Under the pieces are notes generated by a model, which saw only the letters and a list, made by a program, of their open reading frames with translations, was not told the DNA's origin and searched no databases. Shown here in pieces: positions 53,677 through 62,400 of a stretch of DNA of 64,000 nt (position 1 is the stretch's first letter; every line of letters begins with the position of its first letter). The stretch lies in NCBI RefSeq assembly GCF_001679665.1, contig NZ_CP013244.1:3108980-3172979 (forward strand), read 5' to 3'. The position numbers and the translations under genes are program-made. This DNA comes from Candidatus Viadribacter manganicus. GTDB lineage: Bacteria > Pseudomonadota > Alphaproteobacteria > Caulobacterales > Aquidulcibacteraceae.

Positions 53677-55278
53677 ATGGCGGCGTCGTTGAGGCCGGAA
53701 GAATTCGACCTGATGGCGACGCTCGGCGATGTGCCGCGTCATCATGCGCGCGAGCGCGGAGATCGCGTTGCGCTGACTTTTGAAGGCCGCGACACGACGT
53801 TCGCGCAGCTCAACGATAACTCAAATCGCACGACAAACGCGCTGATCGCGGCTGGGCTGAAGGCTGGTGATCGGGTCTGCTATTTCGGCAAAAACAGCGA
53901 CCATTACTTTGAATTGCTGTTCGCGGTGATGAAGGCCGGCGCGGTGATCTCGCCGATCGGTTGGCGGCTTTCGGCAGACGAAGTCGCTTACATCGTCGAT
54001 GACGCGCAATCGTCTCTTTTGTTCGTCGGACCTGAATGCTTCGAGGTGGCCGAGGCCGCCGCGGCGATGAGCCAGACAAAGCCGAAGATTATCGCGATGG
54101 AGCCGGGCGCGCATGGGCGCCCGGTGTTCGAGCCTTGGCGCAATGCTTTCCCGGCTGAGGATCTGAACATCGCTGTGACGCCGCAAACGACGGCGCTGCT
54201 GCTTTACACCTCAGGCACCACCGGACGGCCAAAGGGCGTGATGCTCACCAGCGCCAATATCCTGCGCTCGCGGCGAAATCTCGCTGAAGCCAAAATGGGG
54301 TGGAATGAGTGGCAGGAAGGTGAGGTCAGCTATTGCGCCATGCCTGTTGCGCATATCGGTGGGACCGGTTGGTGTTTGGTCGGGCTGATCAATGGCGTGA
54401 AGAACGTTGTCGCGCGCGATTTCAATCCGATGGAAGCGCTGGAGGTTATTCCGCGCGAACGTATCGCGAAGATGTTCATGGTCCCGGCGGCGCTGCAGTT
54501 TGTGATCCGAACGCCGCGGGCGCGTGAAATCGACTATTCGAGCCTGACGCACATCCTTTATGGCGCATCGCCGATGCCGGTCGATCTGTTGCGCGAGTGC
54601 ATGGAAGTGTTCGGCTGCGGGTTTGTTCAGCAATACGGCATGACCGAGACGACGGGTACAGTGTCGTATCTGCCCCCGCAGGATCACGATCCAAAGGGCA
54701 ATCAGCGCATGCGTTCGGCCGGCTTGCCGATGCCGGGTGTTGAGATGGCGATCTTTGATGCTGATGGAAAGCGGCTGGGGCCAAACGAGAGCGGCGAGAT
54801 TGCGACGCGCTCAGCTGCGAACATGAAGGGCTATTGGCGCAAGGAGGACGCGACCGCCTCAACAATCAACGGCGACGGTTGGCTGCGTACTGGTGATGCT
54901 GGTTACATCGATGAGGATGGCTACGTTTATATCCAGGACCGCATCAAAGACATGATCATCACCGGTGGTGAGAATGTGTATCCGGCTGAGGTTGAGAACG
55001 CTGTGCACGGACATCCGCATGTTGCTGAGGTCGCGGTGATCGGCGTACCGGACGCGACATGGGGCGAGAGCGTTAAAGCTATCGTGGTGCCGAAGCCGGG
55101 CGTGACGCCGGATGCTGATGATATCATCGCGTTCACGCGCTCGCGTATTGCTCACTTCAAAGCGCCGCGCAGCGTTGATTTTCTTTCGACGCCGCTGCCG
55201 CGCAGCGCCAGTGGCAAAATCCTGAGGCGTGAGCTTCGTGAGCCATATTGGGCGGGCAAAGACCGGCGCGTGAACTAG
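53677..55278 (+). CDS. Long-chain fatty-acid/acyl-CoA synthetase (AMP-forming)
   Basis: 533 residues, normal length. Signature LLLYTSGTTGRPKGVM binds ATP; YGMTETTG and GWLRTGDAGYIDEDGYVY, KDMIITGGENVYPAEVE and the catalytic Lys near the end (PRSASGKILRRELRE) are all present. Activates an acyl chain to acyl-AMP and acyl-CoA. Chain specificity unknown. Starts ATG 53677 (GGGAGGC upstream). Confidence 0.94.
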   Translation: MAASLRPEEFDLMATLGDVPRHHARERGDRVALTFEGRDTTFAQLNDNSNRTTNALIAAGLKAGDRVCYFGKNSDHYFELLFAVMKAGAVISPIGWRLSADEVAYIVDDAQSSLLFVGPECFEVAEAAAAMSQTKPKIIAMEPGAHGRPVFEPWRNAFPAEDLNIAVTPQTTALLLYTSGTTGRPKGVMLTSANILRSRRNLAEAKMGWNEWQEGEVSYCAMPVAHIGGTGWCLVGLINGVKNVVARDFNPMEALEVIPRERIAKMFMVPAALQFVIRTPRAREIDYSSLTHILYGASPMPVDLLRECMEVFGCGFVQQYGMTETTGTVSYLPPQDHDPKGNQRMRSAGLPMPGVEMAIFDADGKRLGPNESGEIATRSAANMKGYWRKEDATASTINGDGWLRTGDAGYIDEDGYVYIQDRIKDMIITGGENVYPAEVENAVHGHPHVAEVAVIGVPDATWGESVKAIVVPKPGVTPDADDIIAFTRSRIAHFKAPRSVDFLSTPLPRSASGKILRRELREPYWAGKDRRVN

Positions 55279-55497
55279 AGCTGACGTTTACCTGTCACGA
55301 AAACAGCGGTGCATGGCGAAAAAATAGACGATGGGGCGTGCGGTGGGCAGCGCGCGTTAACCTTACCTCGCGTTTATAAGTGTGCCGCGAGAATTGCGTT
55401 TTCGCCCGCGCCATTCGGGCATAGTTCCTTAGAGCTACTCGAAAATTTCAATCCGGCGGGGCCGGGTTGAGGGGTCGAAAACATATAGGAGACCGCT

Positions 55498-56520
55498 GTG
55501 GGGTCGCCGCCGAATCTTGACGTTTACGTGTGCCCGAAATGCGCCGGGACACTCACTTACGTTCCTGCTGCCGACGCAGGCCAGCACGTTCGCGGCACGC
55601 TGAGCTGCGAGCAAGCGCACACCTATCCGGTCACCGACATCCCGCGCTTCGTGCAGGATGAGGGGTACACCAGCAATTTCGGCAAGCAGTGGGCTGAGTT
55701 CCGCAAGACGCAAGTCGATAGCGCGACGGGTAACACTGAATCGCGCGATCGCTTCTTCAATGGCACCGGCTGGCCGGCGTCCATGTCGGGCGAGACAATT
55801 CTAGAAGCCGGTTGCGGTTCGGGTCGCTTCACAGAAATCATGTTGGGCACTGGCGCGCGCGTGATCTCGTTCGATTACAGTGTGGCTGCCGATGTCGCGC
55901 ATGACTCCTTTGCATCAAAAGGCGCGACTATCTCCCAAGCCAGCATCTATGAGATGCCGTATCGCAAGGGCTCGTTCGACCGCGTGTTTTGCTATGGCGT
56001 CATCCAGCACACCCCGGACGTGAGGAAGTCATTCTTCAATCTCGTTGAGATGGTGAAGCCGGGCGGTGAGATCGCCGTCGACGTCTACGATGCATGGAAG
56101 TGGATCTTCCATTCACGCTATCGCGTGCGGTGGTTCACCAAGCGAATGAACCAAGAGAAGCTGCTCGCATGGTGCCGCAAGGTTGTGCCGGCATACATGA
56201 AGGTGATGCCGCCGATGCATCCGTATAATCAGATCTTTGTGCCGATTAAAGATTATCGCGGCGCGCGCCCTGGCTTCACGGAAGAGCAGCTCGTCGAGTA
56301 CAGCATCCTCGACACGTTCGACATGTTGGCGCCGGAATACGATCAGCCGCAAAGCGCCGGAACGATGCGACGTTGGTGCAAGGAAGCTGGGCTTACTGAC
56401 GTGCACATCCAAGTCGGTGGCAATGGCCTTGAAATTCGCGCACGCAAACCCGCGACAGCCAAGGCTGCTGACGAGTCCACAAAGCGTGCGCTTGAGACGG
56501 CCGCTACGGCCGCTGCTTAG
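55498..56520 (+). CDS. Class I SAM methyltransferase with N-terminal Trm112-like zinc domain
   Basis: 340 residues from GTG 55498, with GGAG 7 nt before it. Two CxxC-like sites (VCPKCAG; SCEQAHTYP) form a Trm112-like Zn knuckle at the start; the methyltransferase motif I is ILEAGCGSGRFTEIML, with FDRVFCYGVIQHTPD as motif post-II/IV. Members next to surface polysaccharide genes act on sugars or small molecules; no such genes are near, so the substrate is open. Convergent with flgH. Confidence 0.85.
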   Translation: MGSPPNLDVYVCPKCAGTLTYVPAADAGQHVRGTLSCEQAHTYPVTDIPRFVQDEGYTSNFGKQWAEFRKTQVDSATGNTESRDRFFNGTGWPASMSGETILEAGCGSGRFTEIMLGTGARVISFDYSVAADVAHDSFASKGATISQASIYEMPYRKGSFDRVFCYGVIQHTPDVRKSFFNLVEMVKPGGEIAVDVYDAWKWIFHSRYRVRWFTKRMNQEKLLAWCRKVVPAYMKVMPPMHPYNQIFVPIKDYRGARPGFTEEQLVEYSILDTFDMLAPEYDQPQSAGTMRRWCKEAGLTDVHIQVGGNGLEIRARKPATAKAADESTKRALETAATAAA

Positions 56521-56551
56521 ACGAGCGAGAGCTTGCGAGGCGCCTGCGCTT

Positions 56552-57340
56552 TTACCAGGGCGTAATGGCGTCGCCGATGCGCTGACCCCAATTGGGGCGT
56601 TGCACTGCGCTGATCGAACCACGGCCGCCGTACGAGATGCGCGCTTCGGCAATTTGGGTGTGGTTGATGCGGTTGCGGGCCGTAACGTCTTCCGGACGGA
56701 TGATGCCGCTCACAGTGAGTTCGCGAAGTTCGCCGTTGATGCGGACTTCTTGGCGGCCTGCGAGCACGAGGTTGCCGTTGGGCAGACGATCGACGATCAC
56801 GGCGGCGACCGTAAGTGCGATCTTTTCCTGACGATTGATCGCGCCGGTCCCGTTGTGGCTGCTGTCAGATTCGGCGCTGACCATATTCGTCGGATCGAAC
56901 GCGCCGTTGAACGCCTGGCCGACAGTCGTTTCCAGACCGAAGAAGTTTCCGACGCCAGCCGAGGTTGAAGCCGAGCGTTGACGGTTAGAGGAGTTGCTTA
57001 GCTCGGCGCTGTCGTCGATTTCGATTTCGACGGTGATGATGTCGCCAATGCGCGAGGCGCGCTGATCGTTGAAGAAGCTGCGTGAGCCGGTGCGCCAGAG
57101 CGAATTGGCTTGGCCTGGCTCGTAGACCACCGCCTCGGGTTGGGGCATCGATTGTTGCTGGCCGCCCGTGAGAGCAGCCGGGCTGGCGACGGCGTGGAGT
57201 TGCGGCGGACCGAGAGCTTGGCGCGCTGCATTATAAGCGACACCCGGCGCGGCGAGCGCATCATGCGAGAGGTCAGCTGTATCGATGCTGGCGCAGCTGG
57301 TGGCGCCGGCGGCGAGAGCGAGGAGGGCGAGCGTGCGCAT
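56552..57340 (-). CDS. flgH: FlgH, flagellar L-ring lipoprotein
   Basis: 262 residues from ATG 57340, chosen because AAGGA lies 8 nt upstream; an ATG at 57358 overlaps the flgA stop (ATGA) and is an alternative. Lipobox is ATSC. Conserved blocks: SLWRTGSRSFFNDQRASRIG DIITVEI, AGRQEVRINGELRELTVSGI, RPEDVTARNRINHTQIAEAR, ISYGGRG. Forms the outer-membrane ring of the hook-basal body. Last gene of flgF-flgG-flgA-flgH. Confidence 0.96.
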   Translation of the reverse strand: MRTLALLALAAGATSCASIDTADLSHDALAAPGVAYNAARQALGPPQLHAVASPAALTGGQQQSMPQPEAVVYEPGQANSLWRTGSRSFFNDQRASRIGDIITVEIEIDDSAELSNSSNRQRSASTSAGVGNFFGLETTVGQAFNGAFDPTNMVSAESDSSHNGTGAINRQEKIALTVAAVIVDRLPNGNLVLAGRQEVRINGELRELTVSGIIRPEDVTARNRINHTQIAEARISYGGRGSISAVQRPNWGQRIGDAITPW

Positions 57341-57354
57341 TGAAGTATCCTTGC

Positions 57355-57888
57355 TCATGGGTTGGCTCGTGCGGCGCCTGGGCCGGTGACGATGGCGTCG
57401 ATGGTGCGGTTGGATGATGTGTTCAGAAGGCGAATGCCTTGGCCGACAGCGCCGTCTTCAAGCGCGCGAGCGCGCATACTCAAAGACATGCCTGGCATTT
57501 GATAAACGAGGTCGACGAAGTCGCCGCGGCGAACGGCTGCGTCGGCAAGCGTGCGGCTGCCCGTAGTGGCGGGCAGTGTCGCACGCGCGCCGCCGGGACG
57601 AATGACTTGCACGGCGCTGACGCCTGGGGGCGGTGTGAAGTCAAGGCCCGCGGCGGATGCCGCTGCTGACAGCATGCTCATTTGCAGTGAGCCAACTTGG
57701 CCCGCTTGCGGGGCCGGCGAAAGTGCGCGGCCGGCAATGTTCGACGGGAGCCCCTCGAACACGTCGCCCATGGTGACGGCGGGGCCGTTCGCTTCGATGC
57801 GCGGACGCAAAGACACCGTTTGCGCGTGAGCCAGCCCAGCGGCGCAAACGAAATAGAGGCAGATGGCGATACAAAAACGAAACAGCAT
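57355..57888 (-). CDS. flgA: FlgA, P-ring assembly chaperone
   Basis: 177 residues with a signal peptide (FRFCIAICLYFVCAAGLAHA). The SAF/FlgA region includes RGDFVDLVYQMPGMSLSMRA, GAVGQGIRLLNTSSNRTIDA and IVTGPGAARANP. It helps P-ring subunits assemble in the periplasm. Overlaps flgH and follows flgG by 11 nt, in the class of late basal-body operon. Confidence 0.92.
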   Translation of the reverse strand: MLFRFCIAICLYFVCAAGLAHAQTVSLRPRIEANGPAVTMGDVFEGLPSNIAGRALSPAPQAGQVGSLQMSMLSAAASAAGLDFTPPPGVSAVQVIRPGGARATLPATTGSRTLADAAVRRGDFVDLVYQMPGMSLSMRARALEDGAVGQGIRLLNTSSNRTIDAIVTGPGAARANP

Positions 57889-57899
57889 GATCTACCTCC

Positions 57900-58685
57900 T
57901 CAGCGCAGCTGCGTAGTGGATTGGAGCATTTCGTCGGCGGCGGTGATGACGCGCGCGTTCATCTCGTAGGCGCGCTGCGCCACGATGAGTGACGAAATTT
58001 CCTCGACCGCATTGACGTTGGAGAGTTCGAGAAAACCCTGCATTAGCGTGCCCATGCCGGGTGAGCCAGGTGTCGCCGTTGTCGCCGTGCCGGAGGCGGG
58101 CGTTTCCAGGAAGAGGTTATCGCCGATCCCTTCTAGGCCCGCCGGATTGATAAAGCTGGCGATCTCAAGCTGGCCGATTTGTTGCGGATCGGTTTGGCCG
58201 GCGAGCGTTACTTCAACGATGCCGTCACGGGTGATCTGGATAGCCGTGGCTTCGGCCGGCACGGTGATCGATGGCTCGATCGGGTAGCCGTCTGAGGTGA
58301 CCATCTGGCCGTCGGCGTTGACGGCGAGGTTGCCTGCGCGTGTGTAGCCGGTTTGGCCCGACGGCATCGTCACTTGGAAGTAGCCGCGGCCGTTGATCGC
58401 CAGATCGTAGGGGTTGCTGGTCGCGGTAATGCTGCCTTGCTCGGTGATGCGGCCCACAGCGTCGGTGCGAACGCCGACACCGATTTGGATCCCGAGAGGA
58501 AGCACGCTGCCTGACGCCGATGATGTCGAACCCGGGCGCTCCATGTTCTGATAGAGCATATCCTGGAATTCGGCGCGTTGGCGCTTGAAGCCCGTCGTGT
58601 TCATGTTCGCGATGTTGTGCGAGATGACGTCGACGTTGAGCTGTTGCGCCTGCATGCCGCTGGCGGCGATCGATAGTGCACGCAT
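57900..58685 (-). CDS. flgG: FlgG, distal rod protein
   Basis: 261 residues, the normal length. N-terminal MRALSIAASGMQAQQLNVDV with ISHNIANMNTTGFKRQRAEF and C-terminal SNVNAVEEISSLIVAQRAYE, MNARVITAADEMLQSTTQLR are diagnostic. Starts 11 nt after the flgF stop. It is exported by the flagellar type III system; no signal peptide is expected or present. Confidence 0.97.
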   Translation of the reverse strand: MRALSIAASGMQAQQLNVDVISHNIANMNTTGFKRQRAEFQDMLYQNMERPGSTSSASGSVLPLGIQIGVGVRTDAVGRITEQGSITATSNPYDLAINGRGYFQVTMPSGQTGYTRAGNLAVNADGQMVTSDGYPIEPSITVPAEATAIQITRDGIVEVTLAGQTDPQQIGQLEIASFINPAGLEGIGDNLFLETPASGTATTATPGSPGMGTLMQGFLELSNVNAVEEISSLIVAQRAYEMNARVITAADEMLQSTTQLR

Positions 58686-58696
58686 TGGGACTAGTC

Positions 58697-59422
58697 CTAT
58701 CTACCGAGCTGTTGGATCGCGCGCTGACGCAGTTCATCCGCACCCGAAACGATTTTGGCTGCAGATTGATAAGCGCGCGATATTTCGATGAGCCTTGTGA
58801 GCTCGACCACAGGGCGGACGTTCGAGCCTTCAATCGCGCCTTGCAGCACGACCCCATCGAACTGACCCTGTGCTTGACCTTGCGCGTCCCAAAGGTTGTC
58901 CCCGACCTTTGAGAGCGCGCCTGGGGCGGCGAAATTCGCCACACCGATGCGACCGGCTTCGACACCGGCCACAGTAATTGCGCCGTCGCGTCCGATCGTC
59001 GGGCTTTCGCCCTGCGGATCGAGCACAATCGGCGCCCCCCCGGAGTTAAGAACGGCGCGACCATCGCTGGTGACGAGCCGTCCATCCCCCGTAAGCGTAA
59101 ACGCGCCATCGCGCGTATAGAGTGGGCCGCTAGGGCCTTGAACCATGAAGAAGCCGCTGCCCTCGATGGCGACGTCGAGGGCGTTGCCAGTCATCTCGAT
59201 CGGGCCTTGCTCCATATAGTGGACGATGCCGATGTCGCGGACGAAACGAATGTCGCGCGGATCTTCATCGGCGTGCGCGGTGGTCTGGTCAGCTTCCTCA
59301 AGAAGAAGACCGTCGGCCTTGAAACCAGATGTCGCGACGTTGGCGAGATTGTTGGCGGCAACGTCCATACGTCTTTGCATGACGCGCTGCGTCTGCATGC
59401 CGAGCATGAGGGCGTTATCCAT
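58697..59422 (-). CDS. flgF: FlgF, proximal rod protein
   Basis: 241 residues from ATG 59422, giving the family start MDNALMLGMQTQRVMQRRMD VAANNLANVATSGFKA. Conserved C-terminus GSNVRPVVELTRLIEISRAY QSAAKIV. First gene of the flgF-flgG-flgA-flgH operon. An excellent sigma-54 promoter lies immediately upstream, so close that the predicted transcription start is about 2 nt before the ATG. Confidence 0.96.
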   Translation of the reverse strand: MDNALMLGMQTQRVMQRRMDVAANNLANVATSGFKADGLLLEEADQTTAHADEDPRDIRFVRDIGIVHYMEQGPIEMTGNALDVAIEGSGFFMVQGPSGPLYTRDGAFTLTGDGRLVTSDGRAVLNSGGAPIVLDPQGESPTIGRDGAITVAGVEAGRIGVANFAAPGALSKVGDNLWDAQGQAQGQFDGVVLQGAIEGSNVRPVVELTRLIEISRAYQSAAKIVSGADELRQRAIQQLGR

Positions 59423-59435
59423 ACCCGTTAACCAC

Positions 59436-59450
59436 GCAAGCTCCGTGCCA
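59436..59450 (-). promoter_or_regulatory. Sigma-54 (-24/-12) promoter of the flgF operon
   Basis: On the minus strand TTGGCACGGAGCTTGC matches the consensus TGGCAC-N5-TTGC with GG and GC exactly 10 nt apart. The -12 element ends 13 nt before the flgF ATG at 59422. In Caulobacter the class III flagellar genes use sigma-54 with FlbD; the activator sites were not identified here. Confidence 0.9.
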
Positions 59451-59607
59451 AGCCTTAATCGCTTTGTTTTCAAGGGCGGACGGGTGGAAGTTTGGTGAAT
59501 GCCGCGCCGGTTTCTGCCGAGCGGGCGGCAACTTTTGCCGATCCTCAATCCCTTCTTAACTCCCTCGGCCCAGGAAAGAGGCGGGTTAACGCGCGAGCGA
59601 TTCACGG

Positions 59608-60264
59608 ATGTTCGGCAAAGGTAAAAAGAAAAAGGGCGAGAAGCCGGAGGCTGAAGAGGCTGAAGGCGCAGCCCCGCCCTCAGAAGGCGGCGAGGGCGCG
59701 GAAGGCGCTGAGGGCGAAGGCGGCGCCAAGAAGAAGATGTCGGGCAAGAAGCTCGTGCTCTTCATCATCTTGCCTGCGGTGCTGGTGCTCGGCGGCGGTG
59801 GCGCTGCTGCCTTCTTATTGCTTGGCGGCGGAGGCGGCGAACAGCACGCTGAAGCAAACGCCGGACATGAGAAGGCCAAGGGCGGACACGGCGGCGAGGC
59901 CGAAGGCGCCGGCGAAGCGGTGCCTGGCCCGAATGGCACGACGATCATGCACGGTGACAACGTCGTGTTTGTCACGCTGCCCGAAATGCTGGTGAACATT
60001 CAGGGGCCCGAGGGGCGTCCTGCGTATTTGAAGCTCACGCTCACGCTTGAAGCGCCAGATGATGCGACGGTGACGGCGCTCGGCGAGCACATTCCGCGCG
60101 TGACGGACCAGTTCAATGGCTTTTTGCGCGAACTGCGCACAGAGGACCTCGCAGGTTCTGCGGGGGCATATCGTTTGCGCTTGGAGTTGCTGCGGCGCGT
60201 CAATCTCGTGATCGCGCCGTTGCGGGTCAACGCTGTGCTTATTGAAGAAATGCTGGTGCAGTAA
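59608..60264 (+). CDS. fliL: FliL, flagellar motor-associated protein
   Basis: 218 residues. A long acidic/Lys/Gly-rich cytoplasmic tail (about 1-50), one membrane helix (about 51-74: KLVLFIILPAVLVLGGGGAA), a His-rich linker and a periplasmic SPFH-like FliL domain (NVVFVTLPEMLVNIQ...). The region is longer at the N-terminus than E. coli FliL. Heads fliL-fliM, whose frames overlap. Divergent from flgF, as in Caulobacter. Confidence 0.92.
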   Translation: MFGKGKKKKGEKPEAEEAEGAAPPSEGGEGAEGAEGEGGAKKKMSGKKLVLFIILPAVLVLGGGGAAAFLLLGGGGGEQHAEANAGHEKAKGGHGGEAEGAGEAVPGPNGTTIMHGDNVVFVTLPEMLVNIQGPEGRPAYLKLTLTLEAPDDATVTALGEHIPRVTDQFNGFLRELRTEDLAGSAGAYRLRLELLRRVNLVIAPLRVNAVLIEEMLVQ

Positions 60265-61331
60265 TGAGCGCTGAGCCGGCCGCAGCTGATACGGAATGGG
60301 CGACAGCGGAAGCTGCCAATGATGGTGGCGGCGAAACCTCTGAGCGCATCCTTAATCAGGACGAGATCGATAGTCTCCTGGGCTTTGGTCTCGGCGATGA
60401 TGAGAACACCAATCGCACCGGTGTCCGCGCCATTATCAATTCGGCGCTGGTTTCGTACGAACGCCTGCCGATGCTGGAAATCGTCTTCGACCGCCTCGTG
60501 CGGTTGATGACGACGAGCCTGCGCAACTTCACCTCGGACAACGTTGAAGTCAGCCTCGATCAAATCAGCTCGGTGCGCTTTGGCGACTATCTGAACTCGA
60601 TCCCGCTGCCGGCGATCATCGCGGTGTTCCGGGCCCAGCAGCTCGACAATTTTGGTTTGGCGACAGTTGATTCGGCGCTGATCTATTCGATCGTCGACGT
60701 GTTGCTGGGCGGACGGCGCGGGGCCGCGGCGACGCGCGTTGAAGGGCGTCCATATACGACGATCGAGCGCACGCTGGTGACGCGGATGATCGAAGTGGTG
60801 CTCAATGATGCGCGCCAAGCGTTTGCGCCGCTGACGCCGGTCGATTTCACGCTCGATCGCATCGAGACCAATCCGCGTTTTGCGGCGATCGCACGTCCGC
60901 CGAATGCGGCGATCATCGTGAAGCTGCGCATCGACATGGAAGATCGCGGTGGCAAGCTTGAATTGCTGCTGCCGTACGCAACGCTCGAGCCAATCCGGAA
61001 GATGCTGCTGCAGCAATTCATGGGTGAGAAGTTCGGCCGCGACAATATCTGGGAAGGCCACCTCGCGAGCGAGTTGTGGAACACCAAGCTCGAACTGCGC
61101 GCCGTGCTCGATGAGCACAAGGAGCCTTTGAGTAAGGTTCTGAATTTGAAGGTCGGCGACACGCTGATGCTGGATGCGCCGCCGGATTCGCCGGTGACGT
61201 TGAAGTGCGGCGCCGTTGATCTCAGCATCGGTCGCGTTGGCCGCATGGGTCACAGCCTTGCGGTGCGCGTCGAGAAACCAATCAGCCCGGCCATGCAGCA
61301 GGCCGTGATGAAACTAGGAGGCGGCAAATGA
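60264..61331 (+). CDS. fliM: FliM, flagellar switch protein
   Basis: 355 residues. N-terminal LNQDEIDSLLGF is the CheY-binding motif of FliM. The middle domain (NSALVSYERLPMLEIVFDRL, RLMTTSLRNFT) and the C-terminal SpoA-like end (GDTLMLDAPPDSPVTLKCGA) are present. Forms the C-ring. The ATG overlaps the fliL stop (TAATG). Confidence 0.97.
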   Translation: MSAEPAAADTEWATAEAANDGGGETSERILNQDEIDSLLGFGLGDDENTNRTGVRAIINSALVSYERLPMLEIVFDRLVRLMTTSLRNFTSDNVEVSLDQISSVRFGDYLNSIPLPAIIAVFRAQQLDNFGLATVDSALIYSIVDVLLGGRRGAAATRVEGRPYTTIERTLVTRMIEVVLNDARQAFAPLTPVDFTLDRIETNPRFAAIARPPNAAIIVKLRIDMEDRGGKLELLLPYATLEPIRKMLLQQFMGEKFGRDNIWEGHLASELWNTKLELRAVLDEHKEPLSKVLNLKVGDTLMLDAPPDSPVTLKCGAVDLSIGRVGRMGHSLAVRVEKPISPAMQQAVMKLGGGK

Positions 61332-61648
61332 GCCCCATTACACTCGCAATCGAAATCGTCCTCGCGGTGATGCTCGCTGCGTGCCTGTTCTTCTTCTGGC
61401 GGCTGGATCAAAAGCTGCAGGCGTTGCGCAGCGGGCAGGATGGCGCTTTGCGCGCTGCTGCTGAGCTGGCGCAGGCGACGGCGCAGGCAGAGGCCGCAGT
61501 GCGCGCTATGCGCTCGACCGCGCAAGACGCCGGCCGTGATCTGCAAGCGCGTATCAATGACGCGCGCGCGACGGCGGATCGTTTGGGATTGGGGGCTGGA
61601 CGCATGCGTTCGTCGGCCGACGCGGGCGCTGTGCGCGGCAGAATGTAA
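61328..61648 (+). CDS. DUF6468-like flagellar-operon membrane protein
   Basis: 106 residues: one N-terminal membrane helix (PITLAIEIVLAVMLAACLFF) followed by an Ala-rich coiled coil (LDQKLQALRSGQDGALRAAA). The place between fliM and motE is typical for DUF6468 of alphaproteobacterial flagellar operons. Role unknown, perhaps in motor stability. Overlaps fliM by ATGA. Confidence 0.8.
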   Translation: MSPITLAIEIVLAVMLAACLFFFWRLDQKLQALRSGQDGALRAAAELAQATAQAEAAVRAMRSTAQDAGRDLQARINDARATADRLGLGAGRMRSSADAGAVRGRM

Positions 61649-62355
61649 TGACCAAGACGAAGCAACCTTCGAAGGGCGCTTCCGTGCGCCTGATGCCGGC
61701 GGTGATGGTCACCGTCGCGGCGGTGCTTGGGCTCAAGGCGGTCGCCATGGCCGAGAGCGTCGCCGAGACAGTCGCGGAAGCGGGGCAAGATCAGCCGGCG
61801 GCGCCGAGCGCAGCTCATGGCGAAGAGACGGCGCCCGCAGCGCCGGCGACGGCGCATTGCGAAGTGCCATCGCTCGCTGAGATGGCGGGCCTCAGTCAGT
61901 CGGAAGTGCAGGTGTTGCAAGCGCTGGGCACGCGCCGTGCTGAACTCGACGCGCGCGGCGAGGCGCTACAAACGCAAGATGGCCTGATGTTGGCCGCTGA
62001 GCAGCGTTTGAGCGAGCGTGTCGCTGAGTTGCGCGCGCTTGAAACCCACGTCAACGATCTGCTTGGGCAATTAGACCAAGCCCAAGAAGAGCGCCTGACA
62101 GCTCTCGTCGATGTCTATCAGCGCATGCGCGCTAAGGATGCGGCGGCGGTGTTCGATGGACTTGAAGACGATGTGTTGGTGCAGGTTGCGAGCCGCATGC
62201 GGCGGCCGAATCTTGCTGAGGTCATGGGCCGGATGGAGCCGGCGCGTGCGCGTCAGCTGACGCAAATGCTCGCGGACCGCGCACGTCCGCCGACCAATGG
62301 CAATGAATTGCTCAGCCGCTCGCGTGGTGGAACGACGCCAGCTGCTGCTCCCTAA
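61648..62355 (+). CDS. MotE-like periplasmic chaperone (MgtE-N domain)
   Basis: 235 residues. An N-terminal hydrophobic segment (about 14-35), a coiled coil (RAELDARGEALQTQDGLML, LETHVNDLLGQLDQAQEERL) and a C-terminal MgtE-N-like domain (KDAAAVFDGLEDDVLVQVAS, RMRRPNLAEVMGRMEPAR). MotE is the motility protein that stabilises MotC/MotB in alphaproteobacteria; here identity is inferred from domain order and operon. Confidence 0.85.
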   Translation: MTKTKQPSKGASVRLMPAVMVTVAAVLGLKAVAMAESVAETVAEAGQDQPAAPSAAHGEETAPAAPATAHCEVPSLAEMAGLSQSEVQVLQALGTRRAELDARGEALQTQDGLMLAAEQRLSERVAELRALETHVNDLLGQLDQAQEERLTALVDVYQRMRAKDAAAVFDGLEDDVLVQVASRMRRPNLAEVMGRMEPARARQLTQMLADRARPPTNGNELLSRSRGGTTPAAAP

Positions 62356-62382
62356 ACCAGCGCTTAACCGCGCGCGGAGATA

Positions 62383-62397
62383 TTAAAGCCAACTTAA
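62383..62397 (+). promoter_or_regulatory. CtrA-type TTAA-N7-TTAA directly before a start codon
   Basis: TTAAAGCCAACTTAA has two TTAA boxes exactly 7 nt apart and ends 3 nt before the ATG at 62401. Binding of CtrA here would cover the ribosome binding site, so it could repress, or read as an activator site for a leaderless or internally started transcript. Confidence 0.5.
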
Positions 62398-62400
62398 CGC

